The notes under the pieces were generated by a model. It was not told the origin of the DNA, ran no database searches, and was given only the letters and a program-made list of their open reading frames with translations. Of a stretch of 64,000 bases of DNA, positions 1-12,099 are shown in pieces. The position numbers were made by a program, and so were the translations under genes. The DNA comes from Dasypus novemcinctus (lineage: Eukaryota > Chordata > Mammalia > Cingulata > Dasypodidae): contig NC_080677.1 in assembly GCF_030445035.2 (NCBI RefSeq), positions 1,922,001 to 1,986,000 of the forward strand, read 5' to 3'. How positions within the stretch are numbered: position 1 is the stretch's first letter; every line of letters starts with the position of its first letter.

Positions 1-2950
1 TCCAGTCATGTGGATTAAGGCTCACACTGATCCAGTTTGGCATCATCTAAATAGGATCTTTGAAGACCCTATTCACAAAAGAACCAATCTAACTATGTAA
101 AAAAATTGTTACAAGCTCTTCTTTTGATCAGTTGCTTCCAGGGAGTTGGATGTGAGAAAAGATTAAGGGGGAAAATGATGGGGGGGGGGGGAGGAGGGCA
201 CTCTATTTTCTTTTTTCTTTCTCTTCTCTTTATGTGCACATAAAATTTGGAATTGTTATATGTTCACAGTGATTTGAAGCTTTATCATTATGAGAATTTA
301 CTTTTGTATCTCATAATTCTTTAAACTTAAAGTCTACTTTGATATTAGTAGAGTATATTAGTGTAGTTCTTCTAGGCTTTTTTTCTTTTTTGATTTGTGT
401 TTTTCTGATATATCTATTTCTATTGCTTTACTTCTAACATCTCTATGTCTTCATAATTTAGGTATTTATTTTAAGAAGCACATAAATTTTTAAAATCCAG
501 ACTGCATATCTTTATCTCTATAGTACATTTATATTTATTATGAGACATGATGTCAATATTTTTGGGCTTAATATAACTTCTTCACCTTGTTTTCTACTTC
601 TTCCGCTTATTCTATGTCTATTTTCAGTTCTTATTCCTTTCTTTTTGGAGGAAAGGGTTATTTATTATTTCAATGTTTACTTTTTAGTATATTGTTCGTT
701 ATGTGCTCTTTTTCTCTTGTTTTATTTGCAATCCTAGACATTACAACATGTACCCTTTACTTACAACATTTTAAATATACATTAAGTCTTTTGTCTCTTC
801 CTGGAAAATTCAAGGCCCTATGATCACTTTGACTACATTTATATACTTTTGACAGATATGATATCATTACTATGTTTTGTTCTCTTTTTTTTTTTATTCC
901 TTTTAACATCTCTGACCTGCTGTCTGAGGATTTCAATGCCATTGCTTCAGGCTTTCATTATTTCTGTTACAAAGTCGGGTGTTAATCTAATTTTTTTGGT
1001 CTTTTAAAGGTAATCAGTTGTTTGTGAAAGCTTAATTTTCTAACAATATTTCTAATATTAGTATCAAGATAATAAATATCTGCACCTGATTGAAGGCCTT
1101 TTGGAATCTTTAGTGTTTTTCCCTGTTGTGAGATATAGTCTACATAGAGAAAGTATGTACAACTATATGCACACCTTCAAGAAAAATTAGATTGCTAACA
1201 TCACTGTAGCCATCATCTGAGAAAATGCTATGTTCTTCTAGACAGGATTTAAATTTCCTTTTGACAATTTGTTAGGGACTTTAGTAAACTCAAATGACTT
1301 TAAGCCAATCAAAATAGGTATTTTAATCCAATCCTTGTATTATGAGTCTACCTACCAGGGAGTAGAAGGATTAGCTGGTTGCCCTCCTGCAGTTCTGAAC
1401 TCCAGTGTACGACTGTCAAAAGTTCTGCTCTTCTCAAAGCTTCTTAGTATTCACTCCTGAAATCCTCAGATGGGTCAGGAGAAAAGGTGCCCAAATCCAT
1501 CCTCATCTATCTTCCAAATAATATCTTCTTTAGTATTTTGTATAGCTTTTTGAATAAATCTCCACTGAAAAGCTGGCACACTTAATCTACTGTTATTGAA
1601 AGTGAATCTATAATACATTGTTTTAACATTGGTTTCTATTTTCAAGTTTAAAGCAGCTCATTTGCATTTTCCTTCAAGTTGGAATTTCAGTCATTATATC
1701 AATGTACCCCTATGATGATATACAAATTATAATATAATCATTACTCAATGCAATGGATTGACCTGGATTAGCTGAGTTTTTATTTTTCTTTGGCATTCAT
1801 AGACAATGAATCGTTTGAAATGTTAGTACTCATAATGTCCTTTAGAATGGCAGAACCTGAAAATAAACTAATATACACATTTTTGAAAGGAATACTATTG
1901 GGTGCTGCATCCTTCCTTTTTTTCCTTAAAACTCATAGGTGGTAGAAACCACTGTTGTTGGTCTTCTTTCCTTGTTTACACACATGTCAGAAGAGATCAG
2001 TGACTCACCTTCAGTCCTTTTTAAGCAAGTTACTTTATTCTAACTTTCTGGTCAGCAGGTGCACCAGCAGTGTGACATTCCAGGGGTTACCTATCACTCA
2101 GCATTCCTGATACATAGACTGATGGTAAAATAACTTGCGGTTATATTTCTGGCTACATTAGCATAATTCTGGTTTGCTGCCAGCTCCCAGAAGTTAAAAC
2201 CAATCCCCTGTTGTTTAAATAAGAGCTCCGTGGTGTCTTTCAACAATATCCCTTAAATCCTGAGTATCCAGCATGCTTAAGGACAGTACATTTCAGAAAA
2301 TACCTGCCGTCCAACCAGAAGTAGCAGTCACTATGCAGGAACAAACATTTCTTTTCAACCTTTTCTGGTTCTGTATACCTTGGTTATTAAATGTCTCTAA
2401 TACATATTTCTCCCCTTGAATCTGTCAGCATGGAAATGAGTTAAAATCAGTGTTTTTTGTTTTTTTGTTTTTTTGGTAAAATACATGCTGCAGTGAGATC
2501 AAAATGAAACATTTAGAATTCACCTCTCCTTTTTTCATTCAAGGCTTCATGAACACTTAATAAAAGCTGGATAACATTCTTTGACTGTTCTTTTAATGCA
2601 TTCAAATAGAATCTCAACCAACCAAGCTGCAAGGTTATTTGGTGAACATGTCTAAACAATCATGAAACAAAATATCTTTCAGTATATGCAGTAGCATAGC
2701 TCATAGATACTTGGGAATATACAAACATAAATTTGGAAATATTCAAGAACTAAAGTATTTTATGTGTTATTATTTCTAAAATCAAAGTCCACATTTGCTT
2801 CTCTTAAATAATGGTCAATAAAACAAGAATCACTGTGTTGAAAAGTGAACTTTCAATATAAAATATGCAATTAAATTATATAAAATTGAAGCCCAGAAGG
2901 ATTATTTCCTTTCTCTTCTGGAGCACATATTATTTATTGTATGCCATTTC
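1..2950. other. AT-rich sequence, no gene recognised
   Basis: No gene, RNA gene or young repeat is recognised. The T-rich part at about 340-1100 reads like an old LINE in reverse orientation, but I cannot align it to a named family. All open frames are under 80 codons and none resembles a known protein. A pure G run at 180-191 is listed separately. Confidence 0.5.
180..198 (+). repeat. G homopolymer / G-rich tract
   Basis: Twelve consecutive G residues (180-191) are followed by short G blocks separated by single A residues. The tract could form a G-quadruplex and is likely to vary in length between individuals or between sequencing methods. Confidence 0.9.
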
Positions 2951-3190
2951 TTTCTCTAAAATATGTCTTTAATCTGTCCCTTCCATCCAGCTGCATTGAC
3001 ATCAACCTAATCTGGGCCACAGACATTTCTCAACTAAACTATTTCAATAGCTGCATAAATCTCCACCCTGATTCCTCTCTTGTCCTTGTCCAATCAGTCT
3101 GCAAACAAAAGTCATTGTGATCTTTTATAAATATAAATCAAATAAACTCAGGGCCTGTTTAAAACTCCGAAAGCTCTAGGGGGCTGGTGC
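2950..3190. repeat. LINE-2-like relic
   Basis: The text around 3060-3170 (C/T-rich run, then gtgatcttttataaat and a run resembling aatcaaataaactc...cctgtttaaaactc) follows the order of a very common mammalian segment that I associate with LINE-2. It is diverged and the ends are uncertain. Confidence 0.45.
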
Positions 3191-3694
3191 TGACTTGGTT
3201 TCCTCAATACCCATTTTCCACCTCTAATATCTGACTCTGTCATCAGTTGGGAATGTATGTTTCCAGACTCCTTTCTACACAATTAATACCTGACAGGGAT
3301 TAAAAGCAAGGGCCACATCTATTGTTTCCTTAAGTGTTGATTCAGAATTATGAGCGTCTCAGAGGAAAAAAGCATTTAACCCACAGAGAGAAGAAAATCC
3401 TTATAAAGAAAGGTGGTTAGATGAAGATCTAACTTATAAAGATCCCTTTATAAGGGAGCAGATCCTTACAGGAGAAAGGGAGAAGACCATTTCAATGACT
3501 GCTGGAGTCCCTGCACCACATTGCCCACATCTTTGGGATACAATTTTTCTTTAGCTCATTCTTTACAGGGTTTTGGAATATTGAAGAATACCAAGAAAAA
3601 AGAACATGAGAGATTAGTGTTTAAATTAATTAGGTAATAACAAAAGTATTCATTTCTTTTTACCTAGCACTCTCTGCCAGGCTTTACTCTGTAT
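3191..3694. other. unassigned sequence
   Basis: No gene or named repeat is recognised. There is a short local repetition of a motif containing ttataa at about 3400-3450. Confidence 0.4.
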
Positions 3695-4310
3695 GCTTAA
3701 TGTCATTTTCATTTTTTAAGAAGTTTTAGATTATATAAATATTACATTAAAAATATACGGGATTCCCATATACCCCACAACCTCTCCCTCCAACACTTTC
3801 CCCCTTAACAACATCTTTCTTTTGTGTGGTACATTTGTTGCAATTGGTAAACACATATTGAGGCATTGCTACTAACCATGGGCTATAGTTTACATTACAG
3901 TTTACACTTTGCACCACTTAATTTTATAGGTTTTGACAAAATATATAATGGCCTGTATCCATCATTGCAATGTTTTGCAGGACCATTCCAATGCCCCCCA
4001 AATGCCCCTTGTTACATCTATTCTTCCTTCTCCCTCTCCTCAGAACTCTAGTGGCCACTGCCTTTATAGCCATGGTACAAGTTCTTATATCCTCACGCCA
4101 GCCCTGCGAGGTACACTTGTGCTGACTGTTTATCTGTCTCTCAGCTTCAAGGTCATCCTGGTAGAGTCTGTGCTGTGATACTGGTCCTGAGAGCACAAAA
4201 GCTGCATTCCCCATGCTCCTGTACCTGTTGGCTGCCCGTTGCTTTCTCCCAGTAGCAGGCACTTTTACTCCCCCTGTTCTAGGGGTCAAAGATGCTTCCA
4301 GAGGTTTTTA
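3695..4310 (-). mobile_element. L1 3' UTR fragment (lineage-specific L1), reverse orientation
   Basis: The segment starts with a T-rich stretch (the reverse of an L1 poly(A) end) and runs through gattcccatataccccaca, a C-rich run (the reverse of a G-rich tract), acatttgttgcaattggt, and tagtttacattacagtttac. The same blocks occur in the same order in reverse at 62700-63125 and in forward orientation at 21440-22440 and 29690-31290. This identifies one L1 3' UTR family with at least four copies in the window. The 5' part of the element is missing, as is usual for truncated L1 insertions. Open frames on both strands here are not genes. Confidence 0.82.
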
Positions 4311-4475
4311 ATGTCACGGTTAATTCAACCCTGACTTATTGCTCTTTCATTTGTTCAGCAACCACAAAATCAATTTTCCATGCTAGATTTCCAAATCTTA
4401 ATATGCCTGGAATGGTTCCTCCCTTTCTGACTAATACCTGATGGTTGCAGTATTGTTATGTCCATTTTGTTAACC

Positions 4476-4489
4476 AGAAAACACAAGCA
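4476..4489 (+). repeat. target-site duplication, left copy
   Basis: The 14-base sequence agaaaacacaagca lies immediately left of the SINE and is repeated without mismatch at 4863-4876. Confidence 0.92.
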
Positions 4490-4862
4490 GGGAAACGGAC
4501 TTTGGCCCAGTGGTTAGGGCGTCCGTCTACCACATGGGAGGTCCGCGGTTCAAGCCCCGGGCCTCCTTGACCCGTGTGGAGCTGGCCCAAGTGCAGTGCT
4601 GATGTCTGCAAGGAGTGCTGCCCCACACAGGGGTGTCCCCGTGTAGGGGAGCCCCACGTGCAAGGAGTGTGCCCCATAAGGAGAGCCGCCCAGCGTGAAA
4701 GAAAGTGCAGCCTGCCCAGGAATGGTGCCGCACACACTTTCCGTGCCGCTGACAACAGAAGCGGACAAAGAAACAAGATGCAGCAAAAAGACACAGAAAA
4801 CAGACAACCGGGGGAGGGGAGGGGAATTAAATAAAATAAAAATAAATCTTTAAAAAAAAAAA
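4490..4862 (+). mobile_element. armadillo-type tRNA-derived SINE (long form)
   Basis: The element begins with a tRNA-like head: a Pol III A-box-like stretch near 4506-4520 (ggcccagtggttagg) and a B box near 4548-4558 (cggttcaagcc). It continues with a unique body containing blocks such as gtgctgatgtctgcaaggag and gtgccccataaggagagccg. It ends in a purine-rich gacaaccgggggagggg tail followed by A-rich sequence. Perfect 14-bp target duplications flank it, so it is a complete L1-mobilised insertion. It matches the SINE at 15056-15467 over its full length. All open frames of 68-112 codons in this interval are by-products of the SINE. The armadillo assignment is from memory of the DAS-SINE literature. 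Confidence 0.9.
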
Positions 4863-4876
4863 AGAAAACACAAGCA
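4863..4876 (+). repeat. target-site duplication, right copy
   Basis: Exact second copy of agaaaacacaagca, directly after the A-rich tail of the SINE. Confidence 0.92.
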
Positions 4877-4965
4877 AAAACGGATTAAGTAACATGCCTA
4901 GGATCATACAGTGGGAAGTGGCAGAGAAAAGATTCGAACCAGGCAGTCTGGCATTGTTTATAAAC

Positions 4966-7900
4966 TTCTCTGAGTAATACTAGCTTTTCTAGCAAGTGTT
5001 CAATTGTATTCATAAAGTCCATTCTTTTTAAGCAATCCCTTATTTTATCTAATGGCTGTTTCTTAAAGAACAGTCAAACACGTTTGGATATTTTCCCAGC
5101 AAACACATTTTTAAGGTAGGGAGCCACAAATCGTATTTGAGTTATATTATTTTGGTTACCCCAGGCAGACGTGGCCTAATTCCTCTTTCCCCCCACTTTT
5201 AGGCACCTAAGGGTAGGTTGAGAAATTGTGTCGTTGCCGCTGATTGCAGAAGCCAAGCCTGCAGGGCCACCAAGCTCCCACAGAGCTGGCAGAGCAGAAT
5301 AGCTTTTCATTTTGTGCCCTGTTTCCTGTGGTGCTGTCGTGGAGAAATACTGACAACCTATCTTTGTCCCCCTCTGTCTCAGAAGCTTGTTCAGGAATAA
5401 GCCGGGTCTTCAGTGTCTCTTTATCAGCAGTCTCCCACGCAGGGCTTAGAAACCCTAAGTGATGCCCTATTCTGAAAGAATGAATGATGAATGTACAAGT
5501 AACTGTCAGGTAAAATTTTCCACTTAATTTTTTGGAAAGCATCATACTCCTGGATGAATTAATACATGAAGGAACGTTTCTAGAAGGAATGAACTCATCA
5601 GTGTTTTCTAGCCCCTGCGATGTCTTCCTACGATGTTGTATTCCCATGCAGAAATTGTGCGTTTGCCCTGGATTTTGAGTCCCGGGTGTGAAGGCTACTC
5701 TGCCCCTTACAAGCCCCAGAGCCTCACTCAACACCTCTATCTTTATGCTTTCGTGTTGGGCAGGTTTTCCTAATCACTCTATAATAGGAGAATCTATGTA
5801 GGAGTCCTAAAAATGGCATAAAATTGAGTAATTAGTACTTTTATTTGTATTTTAAAGCAATTTTTAATACACATGGGAGTCTAAAAGGACAGAATAGGAT
5901 GCTGAGTTCACAACTTCCCAAACAACAGGTTATTCTTTTAGAGCATATTGTCAAGTGCATTACAAAAGTGTGTCAACTAACGTTACTCCCTGCCCTGCTA
6001 CGACAGCACATTTCTGGAAAGGAATGACTTCATAGAACATGATGTGTGTGTCCTTTTTTTAAATAATAAAAAAATATATAAATACATATGAATATGAATT
6101 TTTTGTACCTCAGTATAAACTACCAAGCTAAAAATGGAATCTAAATGGAATTGTAAACAGGATAGACTAGCGTATTTTAGAGGACTCCTCTGCATATGAA
6201 TTATTATAATAGTTATCTCAATCAGTCACACTTAAAACCAAAACATGCTCCATTAGGTTAACTAGAGAATTGTTTTTTAAAAATCCTGCATTACTATGGA
6301 ATTACACCTAAATACCTTGAAGTTGAGAGTTGAGACCAGCTCCACATAAGGAACAGCTGGACCAGGAGGCACCACAGAACTTAAGAAAGAGACACAAGTA
6401 GGAAAAGATGGGAACGGGGGACTCAGAGCCTCAAGGACGAAGGGCCTCGACCCACGCTTCCACGTCGTATTTACTGAATATCTCAGGGATGGGAGTAAAG
6501 TTACTTTTTATTCTTTTAGATAACATTTTGCCAGAGCACTCATGTCCGCGTTTTCCCCCTGTATGCCCTGCACAGTTTAAATGTTTCTCTCTGTAGAAGG
6601 CACAGGTTGTTCAGAGCAGTGTTCACTCCTGAAAGAACCTGATGTTCTAAGGTCCTACCCCCATCTGGGGTATGGAAACATTTTAACCTCCAGCCATTAT
6701 CTCCACAGAGAGTCAGTTTACACAATTCGTAAAGATATTATTGAATGAGCCTGAACAAGCTGCTTTCGTTCATTTCACAGAATGAAGGTAAATCATCAAA
6801 ATCTTAGCAAATCAGCTAACTTTTTAGAGAATGATCAATTGTGGTTTAATTACCTAGAAGACAAACATTTACATTGGAATGAGAATTTTTAAAGTAATAA
6901 ATGGAAAGAACTAAAGTTTTATTTAAGCCTCGATAATTGCAATTGACAGAGTAGTTATTTGGCAGTGAAATGTTACTGCGGTCTAGCAACAGTGCAAATG
7001 TGAAGGTGCCTTAGACAGGAACCATTTCAATCTGCTCATTTTTCAGGGAGTAAAGGAACAAATCGAGAGTTAACATAATGTCCTCAAAGCCACACAACCA
7101 GAATGTGATCAGTCTGGAATGAAAACACAAATGTCTTTATCTGTCCCTGTTTGAAAACAAACTGAGAGTGGGATTACATCTATTTCAGCAGGAGTGTTGG
7201 CAAGATGGTTATTCCTTTGGCCAGTCACATAAAGGCATAAGGCTCCAAGTTGAGAACTAAGACAAATTTTCACAATGTATTTTTAGTAATAACAAAAGTA
7301 CTTTGGGGTTGAATGTAGTCCCAAACAATCCCCATTTCTCAATCTTTCTATCCTCAACACAGCCACAGCAGGGATATGCACTGGACCTACCAATGGCCAC
7401 TGTCATTTAAACCGCCTGGTGGCATTTTGTTTGCATTATAAATGCAATACCTAAACTTTTAATTTGGAACGTTCACAACAGAAACAAATATCAAACCACA
7501 ATAATGTATTCACTTCTTTTTTTCAACAACACTTCCTCGTTTCTAAAAATAATTTTTCCCATTCATTTTTTATGAAATTTAATAATTCTGTCCATTGGTA
7601 TTGGACTCATAAGCTTTCATTTGACAAATGATAGCTAAACATTTTCCACACTTCTCTTTAGACTGCTGTTCATGTCTCAATTTCTGAAAGTAATTAGTTT
7701 ATTGGGCCATTTACTAATTTGTTAAAATTGAGTTGCTTCTGAATTATCTTTGTTCATATTATTATTAATATTATTTTCTCCTGATGAATTTCTCAAATTT
7801 ACATTTTGTGAAAGGTATTTTTATTTTATTCCTTATTTTTTTTCATCCAAAGTGCTCTATCAATTTATATTGGCAACATTAAATTATAAATATAATCTAT

Positions 7901-8061
7901 GACTTTTGAATCTTATCGAAATAGGCATACTTTTAAGAATATTTTACAATATATAGACAATAATGGAATCTTATTTTCATTCAGTTTTTTCCCCTTCAAT
8001 ATTAATTTTCAATAATCTTAAGGCTTAGTCAGTGATTTTGCTGGGTTTCTCACAAGGCATC
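4966..8061. other. unassigned, mostly unique-looking sequence
   Basis: No gene is recognised. The longest open frame in the window (175 codons, minus strand, 5207-5734) lies here, but its translation has no recognisable domain and is low-complexity only by chance composition. The piece at 7025-7130 has a weak MIR-like layout (bases resembling tttttcaggga...cacacaaccagaatg). The 7490-8050 part is very AT-rich and may be an old LINE. Confidence 0.4.
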
Positions 8062-8613
8062 TGTAGCAGTTTGATATGGTTATGAACTCCAAAAATAGAT
8101 GTTGGATTATGTTTGTCATCTGGTCTGCACCTGGGCATGATTGAGTTCTGACTAGGGCTTTGATCAGGTCACGTCATTAGGGCACCCCACTGAAGGGTGG
8201 GGACTCACAGATAAGAAGCATGGCAAAGGACAGAGCTGAGGGTTTTTGATGTTGGAGTTTTGATGTTGGAGTTGGAAGCCTTAAGCTGGAGCCCCAGGGA
8301 GAGAGACAGAGCCATTCGCCAGATAGTCTACAGCTGACCCTGTGGAGAGAGACAAAACCTAAAGAGCTTCATAGTCTACAGCTGACCTTGTGGAGGAAAC
8401 AGAGGAGCTGAGACCAGAGGAGCCCAGGAAGCCTGAACCCTCACAGATGCCGGCAGCCATCTTTCTCCCACACATGAACATAGACTTTGGTGAGGGAAGT
8501 AACTTATGCTTATGGCCTGGTATCCGTAAGCTCCTACCCCAAATAAATACCTTTTATAAAACCCAAACAATTTCTGGTATTTTGCATCAGCACCCCTTTG
8601 GCTGACTAATACA
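8062..8613 (+). mobile_element. solo LTR, MaLR-like, xenarthran type
   Basis: The unit starts TGTAGCAGTTTGATATGG and ends GGCTGACTAATACA, giving canonical TG...CA termini over 552 bp. Inside, gactagggctttgatcaggt and cattagggcaccc follow the layout of MaLR/MLT1-type LTRs. A near-terminal poly(A) signal (aataaatacc at about 8541) is followed by a GT/T-rich end (ttctggtattttgcatcag). A 13-base unit (ttttgatgttgga) is tandemly duplicated near 8245-8272. No internal retroviral genes flank it, so it is a solo LTR. I found no clear target duplication (left flank gcatc, right flank ccctt). Confidence 0.75.
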
Positions 8614-9005
8614 CCCTTGATCAGGTCCACTGGACTTACAGTCAACTCCAGGCTCCATGGGAAAGCGAACCAGTCCCAGGCTCGGGCTGTTCCCTGCCCT
8701 CAGGTCCACTGGCTGTTGCCATGTGGGTGTCTCCATAGGGCAGTCCACAGCATGGCTGCTGGGTCCCCTTCAAGCAAAAGGCAGAGAGTGGGCACCCTAG
8801 ATGGAAGCTGGAGTCTGTTCATGACCTAATTGTGGAAGCAATTTCCCAAATCATTTCTCCTGTATTCTGTTAGTGAGGAGTAAGCATCTAGGCCCAGCCC
8901 ACATTCAAATGGAAATAAATAATAAAAAATTTACATGAGGGTGTAAACACCAGTAGGTAGGGGTCATTGGAAGCCATCTTGGAAACTGTCTACTACGGAG
9001 AGCCT
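8614..9005 (+). repeat. ancient interspersed repeat, family not assigned
   Basis: The blocks catgtgggtgtctccatagg, cagcatggctgctgggtccc, aggcccagcccacattcaaa and gtcattggaagccatcttgg occur in this order in a well-known old mammalian repeat. A related 5' part is seen at 55018-55500. I do not trust my memory of the family name. Confidence 0.6.
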
Positions 9006-9400
9006 TTGCAAACGCCTGGTTGTGACGTCTCAGTTTTTTTCTTCATGTTTTCTTTTGTTTTTAACTCATTTATAAGAACTATCTATTCAATAAACAAGCC
9101 CTTTGCCACATGTTTGTGTGCATACATATTCTTAAATGTAATCAATTTTATGTAAAGACACTCTTCTCAGTTCCAGTAACATAGGATATTTTCCTTAATT
9201 GTCTCTTAGAAATACTATTGTTTTAAATTTTATTTTTCAAAAGTTAAGATCTACAATATTTCTGGAGTTTATTTTTTAATGTATGAGCTCAAGTAAAGAC
9301 CAAATTTCATTTTCTTTAACAGAGGTTATTCTTCTGCCTGAAGAAAACCTTGGAGTAATTTCTTAGTGCAGAGTTTCTTGTCACAAATTAGGACCATTTT
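9006..9400 (-). mobile_element. L1 ORF2-region relic, reverse
   Basis: T-rich sequence with a segment resembling the reverse complement of an L1 ORF2 stretch (gtatgagctcaagtaaagacc, caaatttcattttcttt). It is diverged and its ends are uncertain. Confidence 0.4.
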
Positions 9401-10139
9401 ATTTTTCTTCTTTTATTAAATTTCAGCTTCATTCTTAAAATACACTTTCATTTGGAATAGAATAGTAGATTTGCAAGCATTTCCTTTTAAATTTGATGAA
9501 GTTATACCATTGTCTGTAAAAATTTCCCTGTCATATATTCAACTTTTATTACATCTTCAAATATTGCATCTACTCTATTCTGTCTCCTTCCTGCTAGAAT
9601 TCTACTACAGCCATTCTCCTTATATCAAATGATTTTAATTTTCTAGTTTATATTTTACAACATATTTTATTCTTTCCAGACTTTAGGTTTATTTGGTTGG
9701 TTTACATCTGGAAGGATGCAAGATGCATTTGTCATCCCATATCAACTTAACCCAATAAGGAATTTCAAAGCCAGCTCTTAGTTTCTGTGAGTGTCAGTAT
9801 ATTTTGGTTAATCTTCTTTATGGTGTGCCCTTCTTGTTCTCAATCTGAAGAATACAGGGTTTCCAAGACATTCCTGAAATGGTGAGTCTTGGGCTCCAAT
9901 GTGTTGGTTAGCTTCCAAATCCTGCTCAGGTTTTTGTAAGCTTCTTGAATCAACAGGGACTCCTTGAGGGAAGTATTCCTGAAGGCCCAGCTCACGTCCT
10001 TGCTTTGCTTTTCCTACATCTTGACCACATGTCTCCATTTCCATATAGCTCGCTCATGATTTCCAGAAGAGGTCCTCCTTTTTAATTTCCTAATTGTTCT
10101 GGAGCCCTTGTTAACCTGAATTACTTAGTCTTCCATTTC
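9401..10139. other. unassigned sequence
   Basis: No gene or named repeat is recognised. A 78-codon minus-strand frame at 9808-10044 has no recognisable domain. Confidence 0.4.
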
Positions 10140-10860
10140 TGAAAGATGAGCACAAAAGTAATACATTGCTAATACACAAGGAATATGTGAATAGACTTTT
10201 GCCATAGTAAACGAAGCATTGTTGAAAAAGCCAAGATCCCCTTTGCACAATTTCTAATTCCTGTACCCCTCACTGATGGTAGTATTGAAAACATCTTGGT
10301 GTGTCCCTCCCTAGACTGGTTCTGAAAGGTTTTGCATGTGTTCTTGTTAAATATCTAGAATTTGAATTTGGTTTTACATAAATTGTATCACCAAGTTAAA
10401 ATTACTATGAAATTCATCAGTGCCATATCTTGAAACTATTTTTTTATGTCTGTAAAAGTAGTTGTTTTAGCTTAAGTTGTGGCATAGTATTTTACAGTAT
10501 CAATAAATCATAATTTTTTACAATTCAATGTCTTATTTTTAAAAATTATTTATTTATTTATTTATTTCTCTCCCCCCTCCACCCCAGTTGTCTGTTCTCT
10601 GTGTCTATTTGCTGCATCTTCGTCTTTGTCTGCTTCTGTTGTTGTCTTGTTAATAGATGTTCAGTGTATCTCTAGTGGGTCATTGTTAAAAACAGTGCTA
10701 CCCCAAGCATCTTTGTATGCACATCTACATGCATGTGGAGTGGTTCTCTGGGTTATGTATTAAGATGAGGAATAACTCATTGATGAAATATTTGCATTTT
10801 AAAATTCATAATAAAGTATCTCAATCACTCAACATCTATTTGTCTATTTATTTGTTCTGC
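10140..10860 (-). mobile_element. old L1 3' relic, reverse, interrupted by a SINE tail
   Basis: Segments on both sides of 10541-10648 fit one old L1 3' region in reverse. The left part has gtggcatagtattttacagt. The right part has gttaaaaacagtgctacccc, gcatctttgtatgcacatct and gtggttctctgggttatgta, the usual order in L1M copies. Confidence 0.5.
10541..10648 (-). mobile_element. truncated armadillo-type SINE (3' end only), reverse
   Basis: A T-rich TTTA repeat is followed by ctctcccccctccaccccag and ttgtctgttctctgtgtcta. This is the reverse complement of the 3' tail of the long SINEs at 4490 and 15056 (their tails read acagagagcagacaactggg). The tRNA-like head and body are absent. Confidence 0.8.
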
Positions 10861-10964
10861 CATCATTAGAATATGCAAGGATTCACCCTTTTCCTACTAA
10901 CTTTCTCACATCTAATATTATCAAATATTTAAATGTTTGATTGCACGATATGTGTTTTAATTTA

Positions 10965-11365
10965 GTTGTATTAGTCAGAAAAGGCTAGGGAATGCAGTGT
11001 TTTTTTTTTAAACAAGTCCTAAATCATAGTGCTTAAAGCTTCCAAGTTTATTTTTTGCTCATGCAAAGTCACTTCAGGTTTTGTGTGATTGACAAAGCAT
11101 TTGTCTCCATGTGATGGCTCCAGGTTTTAATTTATACCAATCTGTGCTTGCACATTTGCTCCAGCAAGGAAAAAGTGAGCTGGAGAATCAAAGGCTGGAA
11201 ATTAAATGTTACCAAAAGTGACATCCACACTCCACTTGCCATTATAAGTAACATGCACATGATTGAATTCAAGGGTATTGGGGAAAAGAAACCTTCTGCA
11301 TGCCTGGAAAGACAAATGAGAGAAGAACATGTATCTGTGAGCAAGAAGTTCAAGATGGATATTTA
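10965..11365 (+). repeat. ancient interspersed repeat, family not assigned
   Basis: The order gtattagtcagaaaaggcta, tttgctcatgcaaagtcact, ggaaattaaatgttaccaaa, aagtgacatccacactccac and aagggtattggggaaaagaa resembles a common old mammalian repeat with a TTAG-type start. Open frames of 72-83 codons on both strands here are shadows of it. Confidence 0.5.
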
Positions 11366-12099
11366 GCCTTTCAGAATAATACATGCAAAAAGCCACACTG
11401 CCACCAAAGACTGAAGGCAGATAATCCCACATTGCCTCTAACAGGAGGCATATTTCTCAAAACTATCCACTTTTGGGGGATTGCCAATCAGCTGCACACA
11501 ACTAAATTATTGGAAAATTTATTCAGTGGGATTTTTTTTTCAAAATCCTAAATATAGGTTTATCTTTACTTGAGATGTTAAATTTTCTCTGTTTTGGGTG
11601 TAAATTTCCCTCTATTCTATCATCCGTGGATTTGGGTCTTTCTGAAGCATTTGATGGGAAGACAAAAGAGTTAATTATTTTGCTGCTATAAAATATAGAA
11701 TTTCTGACTCACTGCTAACTTTGCCACACAGGAGCTGTGGACATGCTGAGGACAAAATGTGTGTCTCTCTTTCCCCGTATACATATTCCTTCTTTGAAAC
11801 TTAGGATATTTTGTGCACTGATAAAAGACAGCTAGCTGGTTATGTTACTGAAATGGAGGCTGTTAAAATGGCTGAATAAATTACCAGCTGCTTGCAGTCA
11901 TATCTACTATACACCACTGGTTTAGCAACTTCTTATTAAAGGTCATCCTTGACATAAACCAAGAGAAAAAAATGTTTTACAAGCTTCTCAGGCAACACAG
12001 GACCGTCAGAGGATAGTTTGATGCTATCAGTGTTAAATCCAATGTGAACATTTACAACTGTCTATTTTTATTGTGATGCATTTTATTGAGCCCTAGGTA
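11366..12099. other. unassigned sequence
   Basis: Nothing recognisable beyond AT-rich, unique-looking DNA. Confidence 0.4.

Larger units (their letters stand above)
4455..4965 (-). mobile_element. MIR SINE relic, split by a younger SINE
   Basis: Two pieces, 4455-4489 and 4877-4965, read together as the reverse of a MIR element: a ccattttgtt...cag start, then aagtaacatgcctaggatca, an imperfect cacagtgggaagtggcaga and gattcgaaccaggcagtctg. The interrupting 387 bases are the armadillo-type SINE plus one copy of its target duplication. MIR is an ancient tRNA-derived SINE present in all placental mammals. Confidence 0.75.

Noticed and set aside
4456..4834. Several frames of 68-112 codons
   Set aside because: They are shadows of the tRNA-derived SINE.
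5207..5734. Longest open frame in the window (175 codons, minus strand)
   Set aside because: Its translation has no recognisable domain or signal, and an open frame of this length is not surprising in 64 kb on six frames.
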